NCBI GenBank assembly: GCA_003327435.1
Contig: QOQV01000003.1
Coordinates: 124,001-188,000 of the forward strand
Length of the DNA: 64,000 nucleotides
Direction: 5' to 3'
Source: Ignavibacteriota bacterium
GTDB taxonomy: Bacteria; Bacteroidota; Ignavibacteria; UBA10030; BY39
Every line of letters starts with the position of its first letter. The first letter of the stretch is position 1. The notes beneath the pieces are model-generated. The model did not search any database. It was not told the DNA's origin and saw only the letters and a list, made by a program, of their open reading frames with translations. This document shows positions 44,727-54,346 of this stretch, one piece after another. The position numbers were made by a program, and so were the translations under genes.

Positions 44727-45926
44727 CTATTTTGCTTTCCTTAAGCTGTCTGCTTTATCGAATGCTTCTTTAGCTTCTTTTGGATAATTCAAAATTGTAT
44801 TTGCCATTCCAAGTGTTTCCCAGGCAGCAATATCGTTTGGAGAAATTTCAATTAACTTTTCTAAATAATATTTTGCCTTACGGAATTTCTCCTCATAAGC
44901 TTTGTTAATTGGTTTAGTTTTATCGTTTTTAACTTCTTCATCTGCCTTTTCCTTCATCTTTGCACCCCATTGCATATATGTGGCGCTAAGGTTGTAAAGT
45001 GCATCAGAGAATTTTTCATCTAACTTGATAGCTGCTTCAAATTGTTCCGCAGCTTCTTCAAAATTCAAATTTTTTAGTAAGAGCACGCCATAATTGTAAT
45101 GAACATATTTGTTGTTTGGATCAGCAATAATTGCTTTTTGATAAGATTCCATTGCTTCTTGCGTTCTTCCTGCTCCGATATAAGAATCATTCAAAATTGC
45201 GAGTAAGTTCGGATCCTGTGGTGCAACTTTCAAAGCATTTTCCACAACCTTAATGGCTTCATCAAAATTCTTATTCGCACTTTCAATCGCTTTTGTTTTT
45301 GCATCACCTTCTAAGTTAGCCGCTTCATTTTTTGCAGCAACTGCCCTTTCATAAAATATCCCCGCCAGAATCCTTCCAAGCTGAACATCGTTCTGTCGCT
45401 CAAGTGCCTGCTTAAGGTAAACAACGGCATTATCCTTGTCCTTCATACCATAATAAGTAAGCGCCAAAATTCGATATCCAGGGAAACTGTCAGGCATTAC
45501 CATAATTGAGGTCTTCAAATAATCAATTGCTTTGTTGAAATGTACAATTGAACTATCAGTACTTGAGCGAATTGCTTCATTATAATGATCAACACCTTTG
45601 TTTAAATTACTTGCCCAAACACTCAACAACACCTTATCAATTTCAGTCTTGAATTGGTTGCTTTGTTTTAGAGAATTCTTGAAAGCATCCAACATATCCT
45701 TGTAGTTTTTCTGCTCGAAGTGAATCCTACCAAGTAAATACCACGCTTCTGCATTTTCAGGATGCTTTTCTAACTCCTTTTGAAGTTGTACTTTTGCATT
45801 TTCCCACTCGGATCTCTGAATATAGAGCTTTGCACTTGTCATTTCCGCGGTACTGCACTGATATCCAGTGAATAAAAAGCTTGAAATAATAAAAATAATG
45901 ATCAGAGTAAAGATCGTATTTTTCAT
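44727..45926 (-). CDS. exported TPR-repeat protein
   Basis: A 399-residue protein with a signal peptide (TLIIIFIISSFLFTGYQC; the Cys may be lipidated, but the lipobox is weak). The mature part is a run of tetratricopeptide repeats: YIQRSEWENAKVQLQKELEKHPENAEAWYLLGRIHFEQKNY opens it, and further units are seen at SFPGYRILALTYYG, NLLAILNDSYIGAGR, YVHYNYGVLLLKNLNFEEAAEQF and IAAWETLGMANTIL. TPR proteins mediate protein-protein contacts; nothing fixes the partner. It is divergent from the aconitase operon, separated by 190 bases. Confidence 0.85.
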   Translation of the reverse strand: MKNTIFTLIIIFIISSFLFTGYQCSTAEMTSAKLYIQRSEWENAKVQLQKELEKHPENAEAWYLLGRIHFEQKNYKDMLDAFKNSLKQSNQFKTEIDKVLLSVWASNLNKGVDHYNEAIRSSTDSSIVHFNKAIDYLKTSIMVMPDSFPGYRILALTYYGMKDKDNAVVYLKQALERQNDVQLGRILAGIFYERAVAAKNEAANLEGDAKTKAIESANKNFDEAIKVVENALKVAPQDPNLLAILNDSYIGAGRTQEAMESYQKAIIADPNNKYVHYNYGVLLLKNLNFEEAAEQFEAAIKLDEKFSDALYNLSATYMQWGAKMKEKADEEVKNDKTKPINKAYEEKFRKAKYYLEKLIEISPNDIAAWETLGMANTILNYPKEAKEAFDKADSLRKAK

Positions 45927-46031
45927 TTAATCTCCTATAAAATTATGTTTAAATTAAGTAATTTTTGTTAAATATAAATATATATAGAATGATAAACAAA
46001 CTTTAAGGAATTTCATTTTTAAGCTAATTCA

Positions 46032-46060
46032 TTGCATTTCATTAGAAAATTTAGTATAAT
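46032..46060 (+). promoter_or_regulatory. sigma-70-type promoter of the aconitase-icd operon
   Basis: TTGCAT at 46032-46037 and TATAAT at 46055-46060 are 17 bases apart, placing the start of transcription near 46067 and leaving an untranslated leader of about 50 bases. Confidence 0.72.
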
Positions 46061-46116
46061 TCAAATAAGTATTTGTATCAAATCTAATCATATAATCAAA
46101 GTTCTCAGGAGAAAAA

Positions 46117-48198
46117 ATGGCTATGAATTTATCACAAAAAATTATCAGTGAGCATCTAATTTCGGGAAAGATGGAACCCGGTTCAGAAATTGCAATTCGG
46201 ATTGATCAAACCCTAACACAGGATGCTACAGGAACCGTAACCTATCTCCAGTTTGAAGCAATGGGAGTTCCGCGAGTAAGAACCAAATTATCCGTAAGTT
46301 ATGTAGACCACAATATGTTACAGGAAGATTTTAAAAATGCCGATGATCATGTTTATCTACAGACGGTTGCGTCAAAATATGGAATTTATTTTTCAAGACC
46401 CGGTAATGGAATTTGCCATCAAGTTCACAGGGAGAGATTTGGGGTACCAGGAGAAACTTTAATTGGTTCCGATTCGCATACACCAACTAATGGTGGATTG
46501 GGTATGCTGGCGATAGGGGCTGGTGGACTCGATATAGCACTTGCAATGGCAGGCGAACCATATGTTCTTTCAATGCCTAAAATTTTAGGAGTAAAACTTA
46601 TCGGCAAACTGCAGCCATGGGTTTCAGGTAAAGATGTAATTCTTGAACTACTCAGGCGTTTAACCTGCAAAGGCGGAATCAATAAAATTATAGAATATTA
46701 CGGACCCGGTGTTGAATCCCTTACAATTGGAGACCGCTTTACGATTACAAATATGGGAGCAGAGTTAGGTGCAACGACTTCAATTTTCCCAAGCGATTAT
46801 ATAACAAAAAAATATCTTGAAGCACAGGGCAGAGGAAATGTATGGAAAGAATTAAAAGCAGACCCTGATGCAAAATATGACAGATGTGATATTCGCTTGC
46901 ATATTGAAAATGATGCAAGAGCAATATCAGCACTCAAAGAAGGAGATGTCATAAATTTATCCATCAGCAATCCCGATGAAGCAGGATTTGTTAAAGTCGA
47001 ATTTGATGGACTTGTTATTGATTTAGATAAACTCGAACCACTTATCGCTCAACCACATTCACCCGATAATGTTATAAAGGTTAGTGAACTTGCAAAGCAA
47101 AATATAAAAGCCGCACAGGCTTGCATTGGCTCGTGTACAAATTCCAGTTATTTCGACTTAAAAGTGGCTGCACATATGCTTAAAGGTAGAGCAGTACACC
47201 CAGATACTTCTTTTACATTGACACCTGGTTCTCGCCAGGTTTTTGAGATGATCGCTCGAAACGGAGAATTAGCTGATATCATAGCATCGGGTGCAAGAAT
47301 ATTAGAATCAGCATGTGGTCCATGTATTGGAATGGGTCAGGCACCACCAAGTGGTTCAGTATCAGTCCGCTCCTTCAATAGAAATTTTGAAGGCAGAAGT
47401 GGAACAATGGACGCTAAAGTTTACCTGTCGTCCCCAGAAACAGCAACAGCAACTGCTCTGATGGGTAAAATCGCTGATCCACGAGAGGTGGCTAAATTAT
47501 TCAACATCAAACCACTTAATAGAGAGGAACCAGAAAAGTATATAATTAACGACTCTATGATAATCCCACCTTCTCAAGAGCCAGAGAAAGTTGAAATCAT
47601 TCGTGGACCAAACATCAAGCCGATTCCACAATTTGAAGAGATGCCAGATACAATAAAAGGCAGAGTTTTATTAAAGGCAGGTGATAATATTTCGACTGAT
47701 CACATCTCGCCAGCCGGGGCTAAAGTTTTACCGCTGCGTTCAAATATTCCGGCAATTTCTGAATTCACATTCACACGCATTGATCCCGATTTTCCCAAAC
47801 GAGCAAAAGAATGGGGAGGTGGATTCGTCATCGGTGGTGATAATTATGGTCAGGGTTCAAGTCGTGAACACGCTGCACTCGCTCCAAGGTATTTAGGAGT
47901 TAAAGCAGTTATAACCAAAATATTTAACCGCATTCATAGATCAAATTTAATTAATTTTGGTATCCTCCCATTAACTTTCTCTGATCCTAACGATTATAAT
48001 AATATTGATTTTGGAGATGAGCTTGTTCTTGAGAATATAAAAGAACAATTAAAATCAAAAGGACAAAAAGGTCAGGTAATCCTAAAGAATATTACAAAAA
48101 ATATTGAAATCAAATTAGATTATGATTTAACAGATCGGCAAAAAGAAATACTATTTGTCGGTGGTATGTTGAATATTGCAAGAAAAAATAAAAAATAA
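46117..48198 (+). CDS. aconitate hydratase
   Basis: Aconitase isomerises citrate to isocitrate in the TCA cycle. The 693-residue protein is the short bacterial form (Aquifex-type/putative aconitase) rather than the 890-residue AcnA. The [4Fe-4S] ligands are C340 (GSCTNSSYFD), C400 and C403 (SACGPCIGMG). Substrate motifs GSDSHTPTNGGLG and QGSSREHAALAPRYLG (swivel domain, with the catalytic Ser segment) are intact. A GGAG ribosome-binding site precedes the ATG. It is followed 18 bases later by icd. Confidence 0.95.
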   Translation: MAMNLSQKIISEHLISGKMEPGSEIAIRIDQTLTQDATGTVTYLQFEAMGVPRVRTKLSVSYVDHNMLQEDFKNADDHVYLQTVASKYGIYFSRPGNGICHQVHRERFGVPGETLIGSDSHTPTNGGLGMLAIGAGGLDIALAMAGEPYVLSMPKILGVKLIGKLQPWVSGKDVILELLRRLTCKGGINKIIEYYGPGVESLTIGDRFTITNMGAELGATTSIFPSDYITKKYLEAQGRGNVWKELKADPDAKYDRCDIRLHIENDARAISALKEGDVINLSISNPDEAGFVKVEFDGLVIDLDKLEPLIAQPHSPDNVIKVSELAKQNIKAAQACIGSCTNSSYFDLKVAAHMLKGRAVHPDTSFTLTPGSRQVFEMIARNGELADIIASGARILESACGPCIGMGQAPPSGSVSVRSFNRNFEGRSGTMDAKVYLSSPETATATALMGKIADPREVAKLFNIKPLNREEPEKYIINDSMIIPPSQEPEKVEIIRGPNIKPIPQFEEMPDTIKGRVLLKAGDNISTDHISPAGAKVLPLRSNIPAISEFTFTRIDPDFPKRAKEWGGGFVIGGDNYGQGSSREHAALAPRYLGVKAVITKIFNRIHRSNLINFGILPLTFSDPNDYNNIDFGDELVLENIKEQLKSKGQKGQVILKNITKNIEIKLDYDLTDRQKEILFVGGMLNIARKNKK

Positions 48199-48216
48199 TT
48201 AAGTGAGGAAAAAATT

Positions 48217-49467
48217 ATGCCAAATTACCAAAAATTAGTTCCACCTAAAGAAGGACAAAAGATAACTGTAACAAATGGGAATTTAAATGTCCCAGACAAC
48301 CCAATAATACCGTTCATTGAAGGCGATGGAACTGGTCCTGACATCTGGCGTGCTTCAGTTCGAGTTTTTGATGCAGCAGTAAAAAAAGCTTATGGTGGAA
48401 AAAGAAAAATCGTTTGGTTCGAAGTTTACGCAGGAGAAAAATCTAATGAAGTATACGGTCCAAATACCTGGCTTCCCGATGATACACTCGAAGCCATTAA
48501 AGAACACATAATTGGAATAAAAGGTCCTTTAACGACACCTATAGGTGGTGGGTTTAGATCAATTAATGTTTCATTAAGACAGTTACTTGATCTTTATGTT
48601 TGCCTGAGACCAGTGAGATATTTTCCTGGGGTACCTTCACCAGTTAAGCACCCAGAATTGGTTGATATGGTAATTTTTAGAGAAAACACAGAAGACATTT
48701 ACGCTGGTATTGAGTGGAAAGCCGGAACCCCTGAAGTAAAGAAAGTGATCGAATTTTTACAGAAAGAGATGGGTGTCAAAAAAATTCGATTTCCTGAAAC
48801 TTCAAGTATTGGGATAAAACCGGTTTCAATAGAAGGTTCAAAGCGATTAATCAGAGCTGCAATTAAATACGCTCTAAAAAACAATCGCAAATCAGTCACA
48901 ATTGTTCACAAAGGTAATATTCAGAAATTCACTGAAGGAGGTTTTAGAGAATGGGGCTACGAACTGGTACGTGAAGAATTTTCAGATGTTGCAGTATCAT
49001 GGGATGACTGCGGTGGAAATCCGGGTAGCAAGTTGCTCGTAAAGGATGCAATTGCTGATGCATTCTTACAACAAATTCTAACACGTCCAAACGAATTTGA
49101 TGTAATTGCAACACTTAATCTGAATGGTGATTATATTTCAGATGCACTCGCTGCTCAAGTTGGTGGTATAGGAATAGCGCCGGGTGGGAACATCAACTTT
49201 GATAATGGCTACGCAATGTTCGAAGCCACACACGGAACAGCCCCGAAATATGCAGGACTGGATAAAGTTAATCCGGGTTCCGTTATCTTAAGTGGCGAAA
49301 TGATGCTCCGTTATATGGGTTGGACAGAAGCAGCAGATTTGATTATCAAAGGACTTGAAAATACTATAAAATCGAAAATTGTAACTTATGATTTTGCACG
49401 CCTTATGGAAGGTGCAAAGGAAGTTAAGTGTTCCGAATTCGGAGACGCTATAATTAGCAATATGTAG
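48217..49467 (+). CDS. icd: isocitrate dehydrogenase, NADP type
   Basis: Icd oxidatively decarboxylates isocitrate to 2-oxoglutarate. The 416-residue protein matches the bacterial homodimeric enzyme: [14 protein letters not shown], the substrate segment [14 protein letters not shown] with the Ser that can be phosphorylated in other bacteria, [14 protein letters not shown], and [14 protein letters not shown]. The cofactor region [13 protein letters not shown] followed by Lys fits NADP use. The order acn-icd in one transcript is a natural TCA pairing, and the operon ends in a strong terminator 19 bases on. Confidence 0.95.
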   Translation: MPNYQKLVPPKEGQKITVTNGNLNVPDNPIIPFIEGDGTGPDIWRASVRVFDAAVKKAYGGKRKIVWFEVYAGEKSNEVYGPNTWLPDDTLEAIKEHIIGIKGPLTTPIGGGFRSINVSLRQLLDLYVCLRPVRYFPGVPSPVKHPELVDMVIFRENTEDIYAGIEWKAGTPEVKKVIEFLQKEMGVKKIRFPETSSIGIKPVSIEGSKRLIRAAIKYALKNNRKSVTIVHKGNIQKFTEGGFREWGYELVREEFSDVAVSWDDCGGNPGSKLLVKDAIADAFLQQILTRPNEFDVIATLNLNGDYISDALAAQVGGIGIAPGGNINFDNGYAMFEATHGTAPKYAGLDKVNPGSVILSGEMMLRYMGWTEAADLIIKGLENTIKSKIVTYDFARLMEGAKEVKCSEFGDAIISNM

Positions 49468-49485
49468 CAGATTGATTATTTTTTT

Positions 49486-49518
49486 AAACCCCATTTTCCA
49501 CAAAAATGGGGTTTTTTT
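49486..49518 (+). terminator. rho-independent terminator of the acn-icd operon
   Basis: AAACCCCATTTT pairs with AAAATGGGGTTT over a 5-base loop (CCACA) and runs into a stretch of T residues (49512-49518). Confidence 0.92.
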
Positions 49519-49580
49519 ATTTTTTATGTGAAACTATTATTATACCATTTCGTAAACTGCTTTAAAGAATACAAAATGCT

Positions 49581-51398
49581 ATGTTAAATAAAGTTTTGAA
49601 ATACAGTAAAAAAGCAAGTTTGATAAACCAAATTCTTCTGTTATCTTTCCTGACTCTTAAAACATCTAACTTAATATCTGCTCAGGAAAAAGTAATAATT
49701 GAACTAAAAAATTTCACCAATACAGAATTAAAATCAGGTGGATTTTCATCACCCGAAAATTTTAAAATTCATATTAAAGCAACAGGAAGTTCTTTAGATA
49801 CTCGAAACAGAAGCGAGAATTTATTCGCATACTGCTGGATTATCAATTCCGATACCCGTGAAAAAATCTGGGAGATGAACAAATACAATTCAACCAAAAG
49901 CGGTAAATATTCAAAATTTGATGATTACCTAAATTTACCTGCAGGTTCATACGAAATTTACTATACCTGTCCAATCTTTCGTTACTCTTCAACATTCATT
50001 CATATCGAAACTAATATAGATCACAGAGCACCAGATGAAATAATTGATTGGGAATTGAAAAGAGGTTTCTTCTATGATTTACTAAACGATTGGTTTGGAG
50101 GGGATATACGGGATGAGTTTAAAAAAATTGCGAAAAATTTCGGTGTAGAAATTCTTGTCGATGAAAAAACCCCAGTATTTTTATTTCAACCACCGGTTGA
50201 ATTTCAGAATGTGCTTTATCAAGCAGTTGAATTAGGAGAAAATAAAAGGATTAAACAAGCTTTCAAAATTACAAGTCCAATAACAATAAAAATATATGCT
50301 ATTGGAGAAATTACTTCGTCTGATAATTTCGCAGATTATGGATACATTGTTGATACAAAAACCCGTAAAAGACAATGGGAAATGAAACCATCCAATCTTT
50401 CCAGTGCAGGCGGTTCAAGTAAAAACAAAATTTTTAACGGTGATGTGTTTTTTCAGCCCGGAACCTATGTCCTCTACTACTTTACTGATGATTCACATTC
50501 TTTTGCAGACTGGAACGCCCTACCACCTTATGATCCTCTTAATTACGGTATAACATTGATCGCTAAAAATTCAGAAGATAGAAAATACTTTCAACTTGTA
50601 GAGCTTGAACAGGAAGATCAAGTAATTTCAGCTATAATAAAAGTTGGAAGTAATGAACTTAAAAGTAAAGGATTCACGCTAAAAAAAGATCTGGACTTAA
50701 GAGTTTACGCAATTGGAGAAAGGTATTCCTCCCGCCGGCAAATGGCTGACTACGGCTGGATTATCGATGCAAAAACCCGACAGAAAGTTTGGGAAATGAC
50801 CGTTGATCAAACTACACACGCAGGTGGTGCAAACAAAAATAGAATGGTAGATGAAATTATTAACCTGCCAGCCGGAAATTATATTCTATTCTACAAAACT
50901 GATGATTCACATGCTTATGATGATTGGAATTCAGCTCCCCCATATGATTTAGAAAACTACGGTATTACTTTATATGCAGCTACCGAAAATTTTCAAAAAG
51001 ATTGGGTACAGGAATTTTCAGAGGAAAAGAACGAACATATAATAGCACAAATTATTAAAGTAAAGGACAACGCAAACAAAACCGAATACTTTGAGTTGAA
51101 AGAACCTACAAGAATTAGAATTTACGCAATTGGTGAAGGATTCCGAAACGAAATGTTCGATTATGGCTGGATAGAAGACGCAATTTCCAACAAGGTAATA
51201 TGGGAAATGACTTATTCTATGACTTTCCATGCAGGCGGTTCCCGTAAAAACAGAATTGTAAATACAACTTTATTGCTTGATAAAGGCTCATACCGACTCA
51301 GATACAAATCTGACGATTCACATTCTTATAATAATTGGAACGACGATCCACCTGAAGATGCGGCTTTCTGGGGTATAACATTATACAAAGAAAAATAG
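49581..51398 (+). CDS. exported protein with four WEM/HAGG repeats, unknown function
   Basis: A 605-residue exported protein (signal peptide LLSFLTLKTSNLISAQ). Four related units are seen. Each has a strand with ADYGWIID-type wording, then (K/R)xxWEM, a HAGG or SAGG turn followed by (S/N)KNR, and LPAGxYxLxYxTDDSHSxxDWN ending in PPYDxxNYGITL. Clear copies lie at about residues 235-335, 365-465 and 505-605; a weaker first copy is at about 30-140. Between copies 1 and 2 there is a segment (FFYDLLNDWFGGDIRDEFKK) without repeat features. I know similar repeats in exported proteins of this phylum without an assigned function. It is followed 11 bases later by an Omp85-like gene. Confidence 0.7.
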   Translation: MLNKVLKYSKKASLINQILLLSFLTLKTSNLISAQEKVIIELKNFTNTELKSGGFSSPENFKIHIKATGSSLDTRNRSENLFAYCWIINSDTREKIWEMNKYNSTKSGKYSKFDDYLNLPAGSYEIYYTCPIFRYSSTFIHIETNIDHRAPDEIIDWELKRGFFYDLLNDWFGGDIRDEFKKIAKNFGVEILVDEKTPVFLFQPPVEFQNVLYQAVELGENKRIKQAFKITSPITIKIYAIGEITSSDNFADYGYIVDTKTRKRQWEMKPSNLSSAGGSSKNKIFNGDVFFQPGTYVLYYFTDDSHSFADWNALPPYDPLNYGITLIAKNSEDRKYFQLVELEQEDQVISAIIKVGSNELKSKGFTLKKDLDLRVYAIGERYSSRRQMADYGWIIDAKTRQKVWEMTVDQTTHAGGANKNRMVDEIINLPAGNYILFYKTDDSHAYDDWNSAPPYDLENYGITLYAATENFQKDWVQEFSEEKNEHIIAQIIKVKDNANKTEYFELKEPTRIRIYAIGEGFRNEMFDYGWIEDAISNKVIWEMTYSMTFHAGGSRKNRIVNTTLLLDKGSYRLRYKSDDSHSYNNWNDDPPEDAAFWGITLYKEK

Positions 51399-51409
51399 GA
51401 ATTGTACCG

Positions 51410-52810
51410 ATGAAACTAAAAATCTTGATTTTATTACTTTTGGTGAGTGTAGCATACAACCAACTTATTGGTCAGGACTCTACTTCACAGGGAAAAGAAA
51501 AAATTAAAACAAGGGTTGATAAAATTGTAAAAGATGTTTTTCGACAGATAGAAAACGAACTCGGAGCAGATATCTACGATAACGAATCCGAGAGTGAAGC
51601 AGAAGAATCTGAATTTACAAAGGAGGACGAATTTGATAATTATGAGAAACACAACCTATATGCGTTTCCGAGAGGTAAAAAAATTCCTCGCAATAATTCA
51701 GCATTTTTTATAGCTGAAAACCTGGAGGATAAATTCTTGTTCAGGTACAACCGTGTCGAAGGTTTATTTCTCGGACTACAATCCCCACATCAGTATTTCT
51801 GGGATCATAATAGAAAATTTACAATATTTGGTTCGATTGGTTATGGGTTTGGAGTTCACAGATGGGAATATAAAATCGGTCTGGCACATCAGTTAATTTA
51901 CAACCAAAATCTCTTCGAAGCGGGTATCGAAGCACATAATTCTGTAGATTCTCGTGATCAATGGCTGGTTGGAAATCTGGAAAATTCTCTAAGCGCTATG
52001 TTGTTCAAGTACGATTACAAAGATTATTTTCTGAGAAAAGGATTTTCTACCTGGTTAAGCTACAATACGCGCTCGGAATTTGCTGATCTTCAGGCAAAAG
52101 TAGCTTTCAACAATGATAATTTTACATCTCTTCAAAAGGAAGTTAACTGGTCTTTATTTAGATCAAAAAGGATATTCAGGGAAAATCCTGAGATTTCTGA
52201 AGGACACTTTAAAAGTATTTCACTAATATTTGCAATTCACAAACTTGATAGCAAAAAAATGCATCTCGCCGGTTGGAGTGCCACGATGAGTGCCGAATTT
52301 GCTGGTAAATCGCTCAAAGGTGATTATGATTTTGATCGCTATCTGATAGACATAAGACGATATCAACCAATTAGTAGATACGATAATCTTAATTTTCGTT
52401 TAAGAGCTGCAACATCACAGGGACATTTACCTTTACAATACAAATTTGAATTAGGTGGAATTAGTACATTACCTGCATATAGTTATAAAGAGCTACAGGG
52501 GAATCGATTATTATTGGCTAACATCGAGTATATTGTTAATGGAAGTATGTTCAGCGGCGAAACAACTTTCCCATTATCATTACTTGATAAATTCAATTTA
52601 ATTCTTTTTTATGATGCTGGATTCATCGGTAATGTTTATGACAATGAATCCTTTACAAGTGGATTTCAAAATTTTAAATTTAATTCATTAAAGAGCGATT
52701 GGGGAATTGGGATTGGTTCAGCGGATGGAAAATACAGGTTATCATTTGCCTGGAAAACTGATAAAAAATCCACTGCCAATGTATTTTTAAGAATTAGTCG
52801 TCCGTTCTAA
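51410..52810 (+). CDS. Omp85-superfamily barrel protein
   Basis: A 466-residue exported protein (signal peptide LLLLVSVAYNQLIGQ). An acidic stretch at residues about 45-75 (ESESEAEESEFTKEDEFD) precedes a large beta-barrel. The C-terminal half carries the Omp85/surface-antigen signature in altered form: LGGISTLPAYSYKELQGNRLLLANIEYI in place of the usual GGxxxLRGY. The end is FLRISRPF with terminal Phe. It has no POTRA domains, so it resembles the DUF5686-like or patatin-associated barrels rather than BamA. It follows the WEM/HAGG repeat gene by 11 bases. Confidence 0.72.
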   Translation: MKLKILILLLLVSVAYNQLIGQDSTSQGKEKIKTRVDKIVKDVFRQIENELGADIYDNESESEAEESEFTKEDEFDNYEKHNLYAFPRGKKIPRNNSAFFIAENLEDKFLFRYNRVEGLFLGLQSPHQYFWDHNRKFTIFGSIGYGFGVHRWEYKIGLAHQLIYNQNLFEAGIEAHNSVDSRDQWLVGNLENSLSAMLFKYDYKDYFLRKGFSTWLSYNTRSEFADLQAKVAFNNDNFTSLQKEVNWSLFRSKRIFRENPEISEGHFKSISLIFAIHKLDSKKMHLAGWSATMSAEFAGKSLKGDYDFDRYLIDIRRYQPISRYDNLNFRLRAATSQGHLPLQYKFELGGISTLPAYSYKELQGNRLLLANIEYIVNGSMFSGETTFPLSLLDKFNLILFYDAGFIGNVYDNESFTSGFQNFKFNSLKSDWGIGIGSADGKYRLSFAWKTDKKSTANVFLRISRPF

Positions 52811-52905
52811 TTAAGTTTTTAAATTTTCATTATACAGAAAATTTATTTATATTTTTGTATCAAAATTTCTATTTCCTTTCCAAAAAATCAATTAACGGAG
52901 AAATA

Positions 52906-54153
52906 ATGAATATTTTAGTAATTAACTGTGGTTCATCCTCAGTAAAGTTTCAGATTATCAGAACAGATTTAGAGCTCATTGAAAAAAATGAAGACCGGCG
53001 CTTAGCCAGTGGATATTTAGAAAGAATTGGTAGTCAATCATTAATTACCTTGCAGGTAGAAGGTCAACCAAAAATTAAACAAGCAGTACCAATTAGAGAT
53101 CACCGTGCAGCACTCGACTATATTTTAAGATGGATCGTGTCTCCAGAAACAAAAATCAATGGTATAAGCTCTCTTGCTGATATACACGCAGTTGGACACC
53201 GTGTTGTTCATGGAGCTGAAAAATTTACAATGTCAACACTCATCAACGATGAGGTGATCGAAGGTATTGAAGATTGTATCGACTTAGCACCATTACACAA
53301 TCCAGCAAATCTGAAAGGTATACTTGCAGCAAGAGAACTATTAGGTCCAGGTGTTCCCCAGGTAGCCGTTTTTGATACTGCTTTTCACTCAACAATGCCT
53401 GAAACATCCTATCTTTATGCTATTCCTTATCAACTTTACCGAAGGCATAAAATCAGAAGATATGGTTTTCACGGAACATCTCATCGTTACATTGCATATA
53501 GGTATCGTCAATTAAATGGGATTGAACGCGAACAGGTAAATATTATATCGTTACACTTAGGAAACGGTTGTTCTGCCTGTGCAATTCAGAATGGTGAATC
53601 CATTGATACATCAATGGGACTTACACCGCTTGAAGGTTTAGTTATGGGAACTCGAGGTGGTGATATGGATCCATCAATTATTGAATTTTTACATCATAAG
53701 GAAGGTATGACTTTAAATGAAATTGATGCTATGCTGAACAAACAATCTGGATTGCTTGGACTATCGGGGCTTACAAACGACATGAGAGATTTAGTCGCCG
53801 AAGAGACCGAACATAATGACCGTAGAGCCCGTCTTGCAATTGATATTTTCTGCCGAAGAGTGAAAAAGTATATTGGTGCATACATAGCAATTATGGCTGG
53901 CACTGATGCAATCGCATTTGCTGGTGGTATTGGTGAAAATAGTGCAGAGATCAGGAAAAGAATATGCGTTGGACTCGAAACCTTAGGAATAATACTGGAT
54001 GAAAAATTAAACTCTACAACAGTTGGTGGAAAAGAAGGCCTTATCTCTAAACCTGAATCAAAGATCAAGGTTTTTGTAATACCAACTAACGAAGAACTTT
54101 TAATTGCTCGCGATACAGTTAGATGTGTAAAAAATGTACCAAGAAGATGGTGA
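52906..54153 (+). CDS. ackA: acetate kinase
   Basis: AckA interconverts acetyl phosphate plus ADP and acetate plus ATP. The protein is 415 residues from the ATG at 52906, which has CGGAG in front and opens with the family start MNILVINCGSSSVKFQ; the longer frame from 52855 would add 17 residues and is unlikely. Motifs are HRVVHGAEKF, FHGTSHRYIA and LGNGCSACAI with the catalytic and phosphate residues, and FAGGIGENSAEIRKR near the C-terminus. No phosphotransacetylase (pta or pduL) is in the window. A terminator-like hairpin follows at 54193. Confidence 0.95.
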   Translation: MNILVINCGSSSVKFQIIRTDLELIEKNEDRRLASGYLERIGSQSLITLQVEGQPKIKQAVPIRDHRAALDYILRWIVSPETKINGISSLADIHAVGHRVVHGAEKFTMSTLINDEVIEGIEDCIDLAPLHNPANLKGILAARELLGPGVPQVAVFDTAFHSTMPETSYLYAIPYQLYRRHKIRRYGFHGTSHRYIAYRYRQLNGIEREQVNIISLHLGNGCSACAIQNGESIDTSMGLTPLEGLVMGTRGGDMDPSIIEFLHHKEGMTLNEIDAMLNKQSGLLGLSGLTNDMRDLVAEETEHNDRRARLAIDIFCRRVKKYIGAYIAIMAGTDAIAFAGGIGENSAEIRKRICVGLETLGIILDEKLNSTTVGGKEGLISKPESKIKVFVIPTNEELLIARDTVRCVKNVPRRW

Positions 54154-54192
54154 TAATCTTATAAACAGTTATCTCAAGGATCATTCTAAAAT

Positions 54193-54257
54193 AAGCCGAT
54201 TCTTATATATTTGCTGGTTGTACGAGTAATCAGTAAGCAATTGTAGAATCGGCTTTT
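54193..54257 (+). terminator. large hairpin behind ackA, probable terminator
   Basis: AAGCCGATTCT (54193-54203) pairs with AGAATCGGCTT (54245-54255), ending in TTTT. The 41-base loop can itself fold (TTGCT with AGCAA and GGTT with AATC). The same 12 bases AAGCCGATTCTT occur in the terminator at 16118. Confidence 0.65.
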
Positions 54258-54346
54258 ATTATAATAAGCAAAATTATTTTTATTTAAAATTCTTCTAAAA
54301 TTTTAAGATGTTGAATATAAAAAAGTTACCTGATCCAAATTAACCA

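Noticed and set aside
53694-54068. 124-residue minus-strand open frame inside ackA
   Set aside because: Opposite a well-conserved acetate kinase; no recognisable domain.
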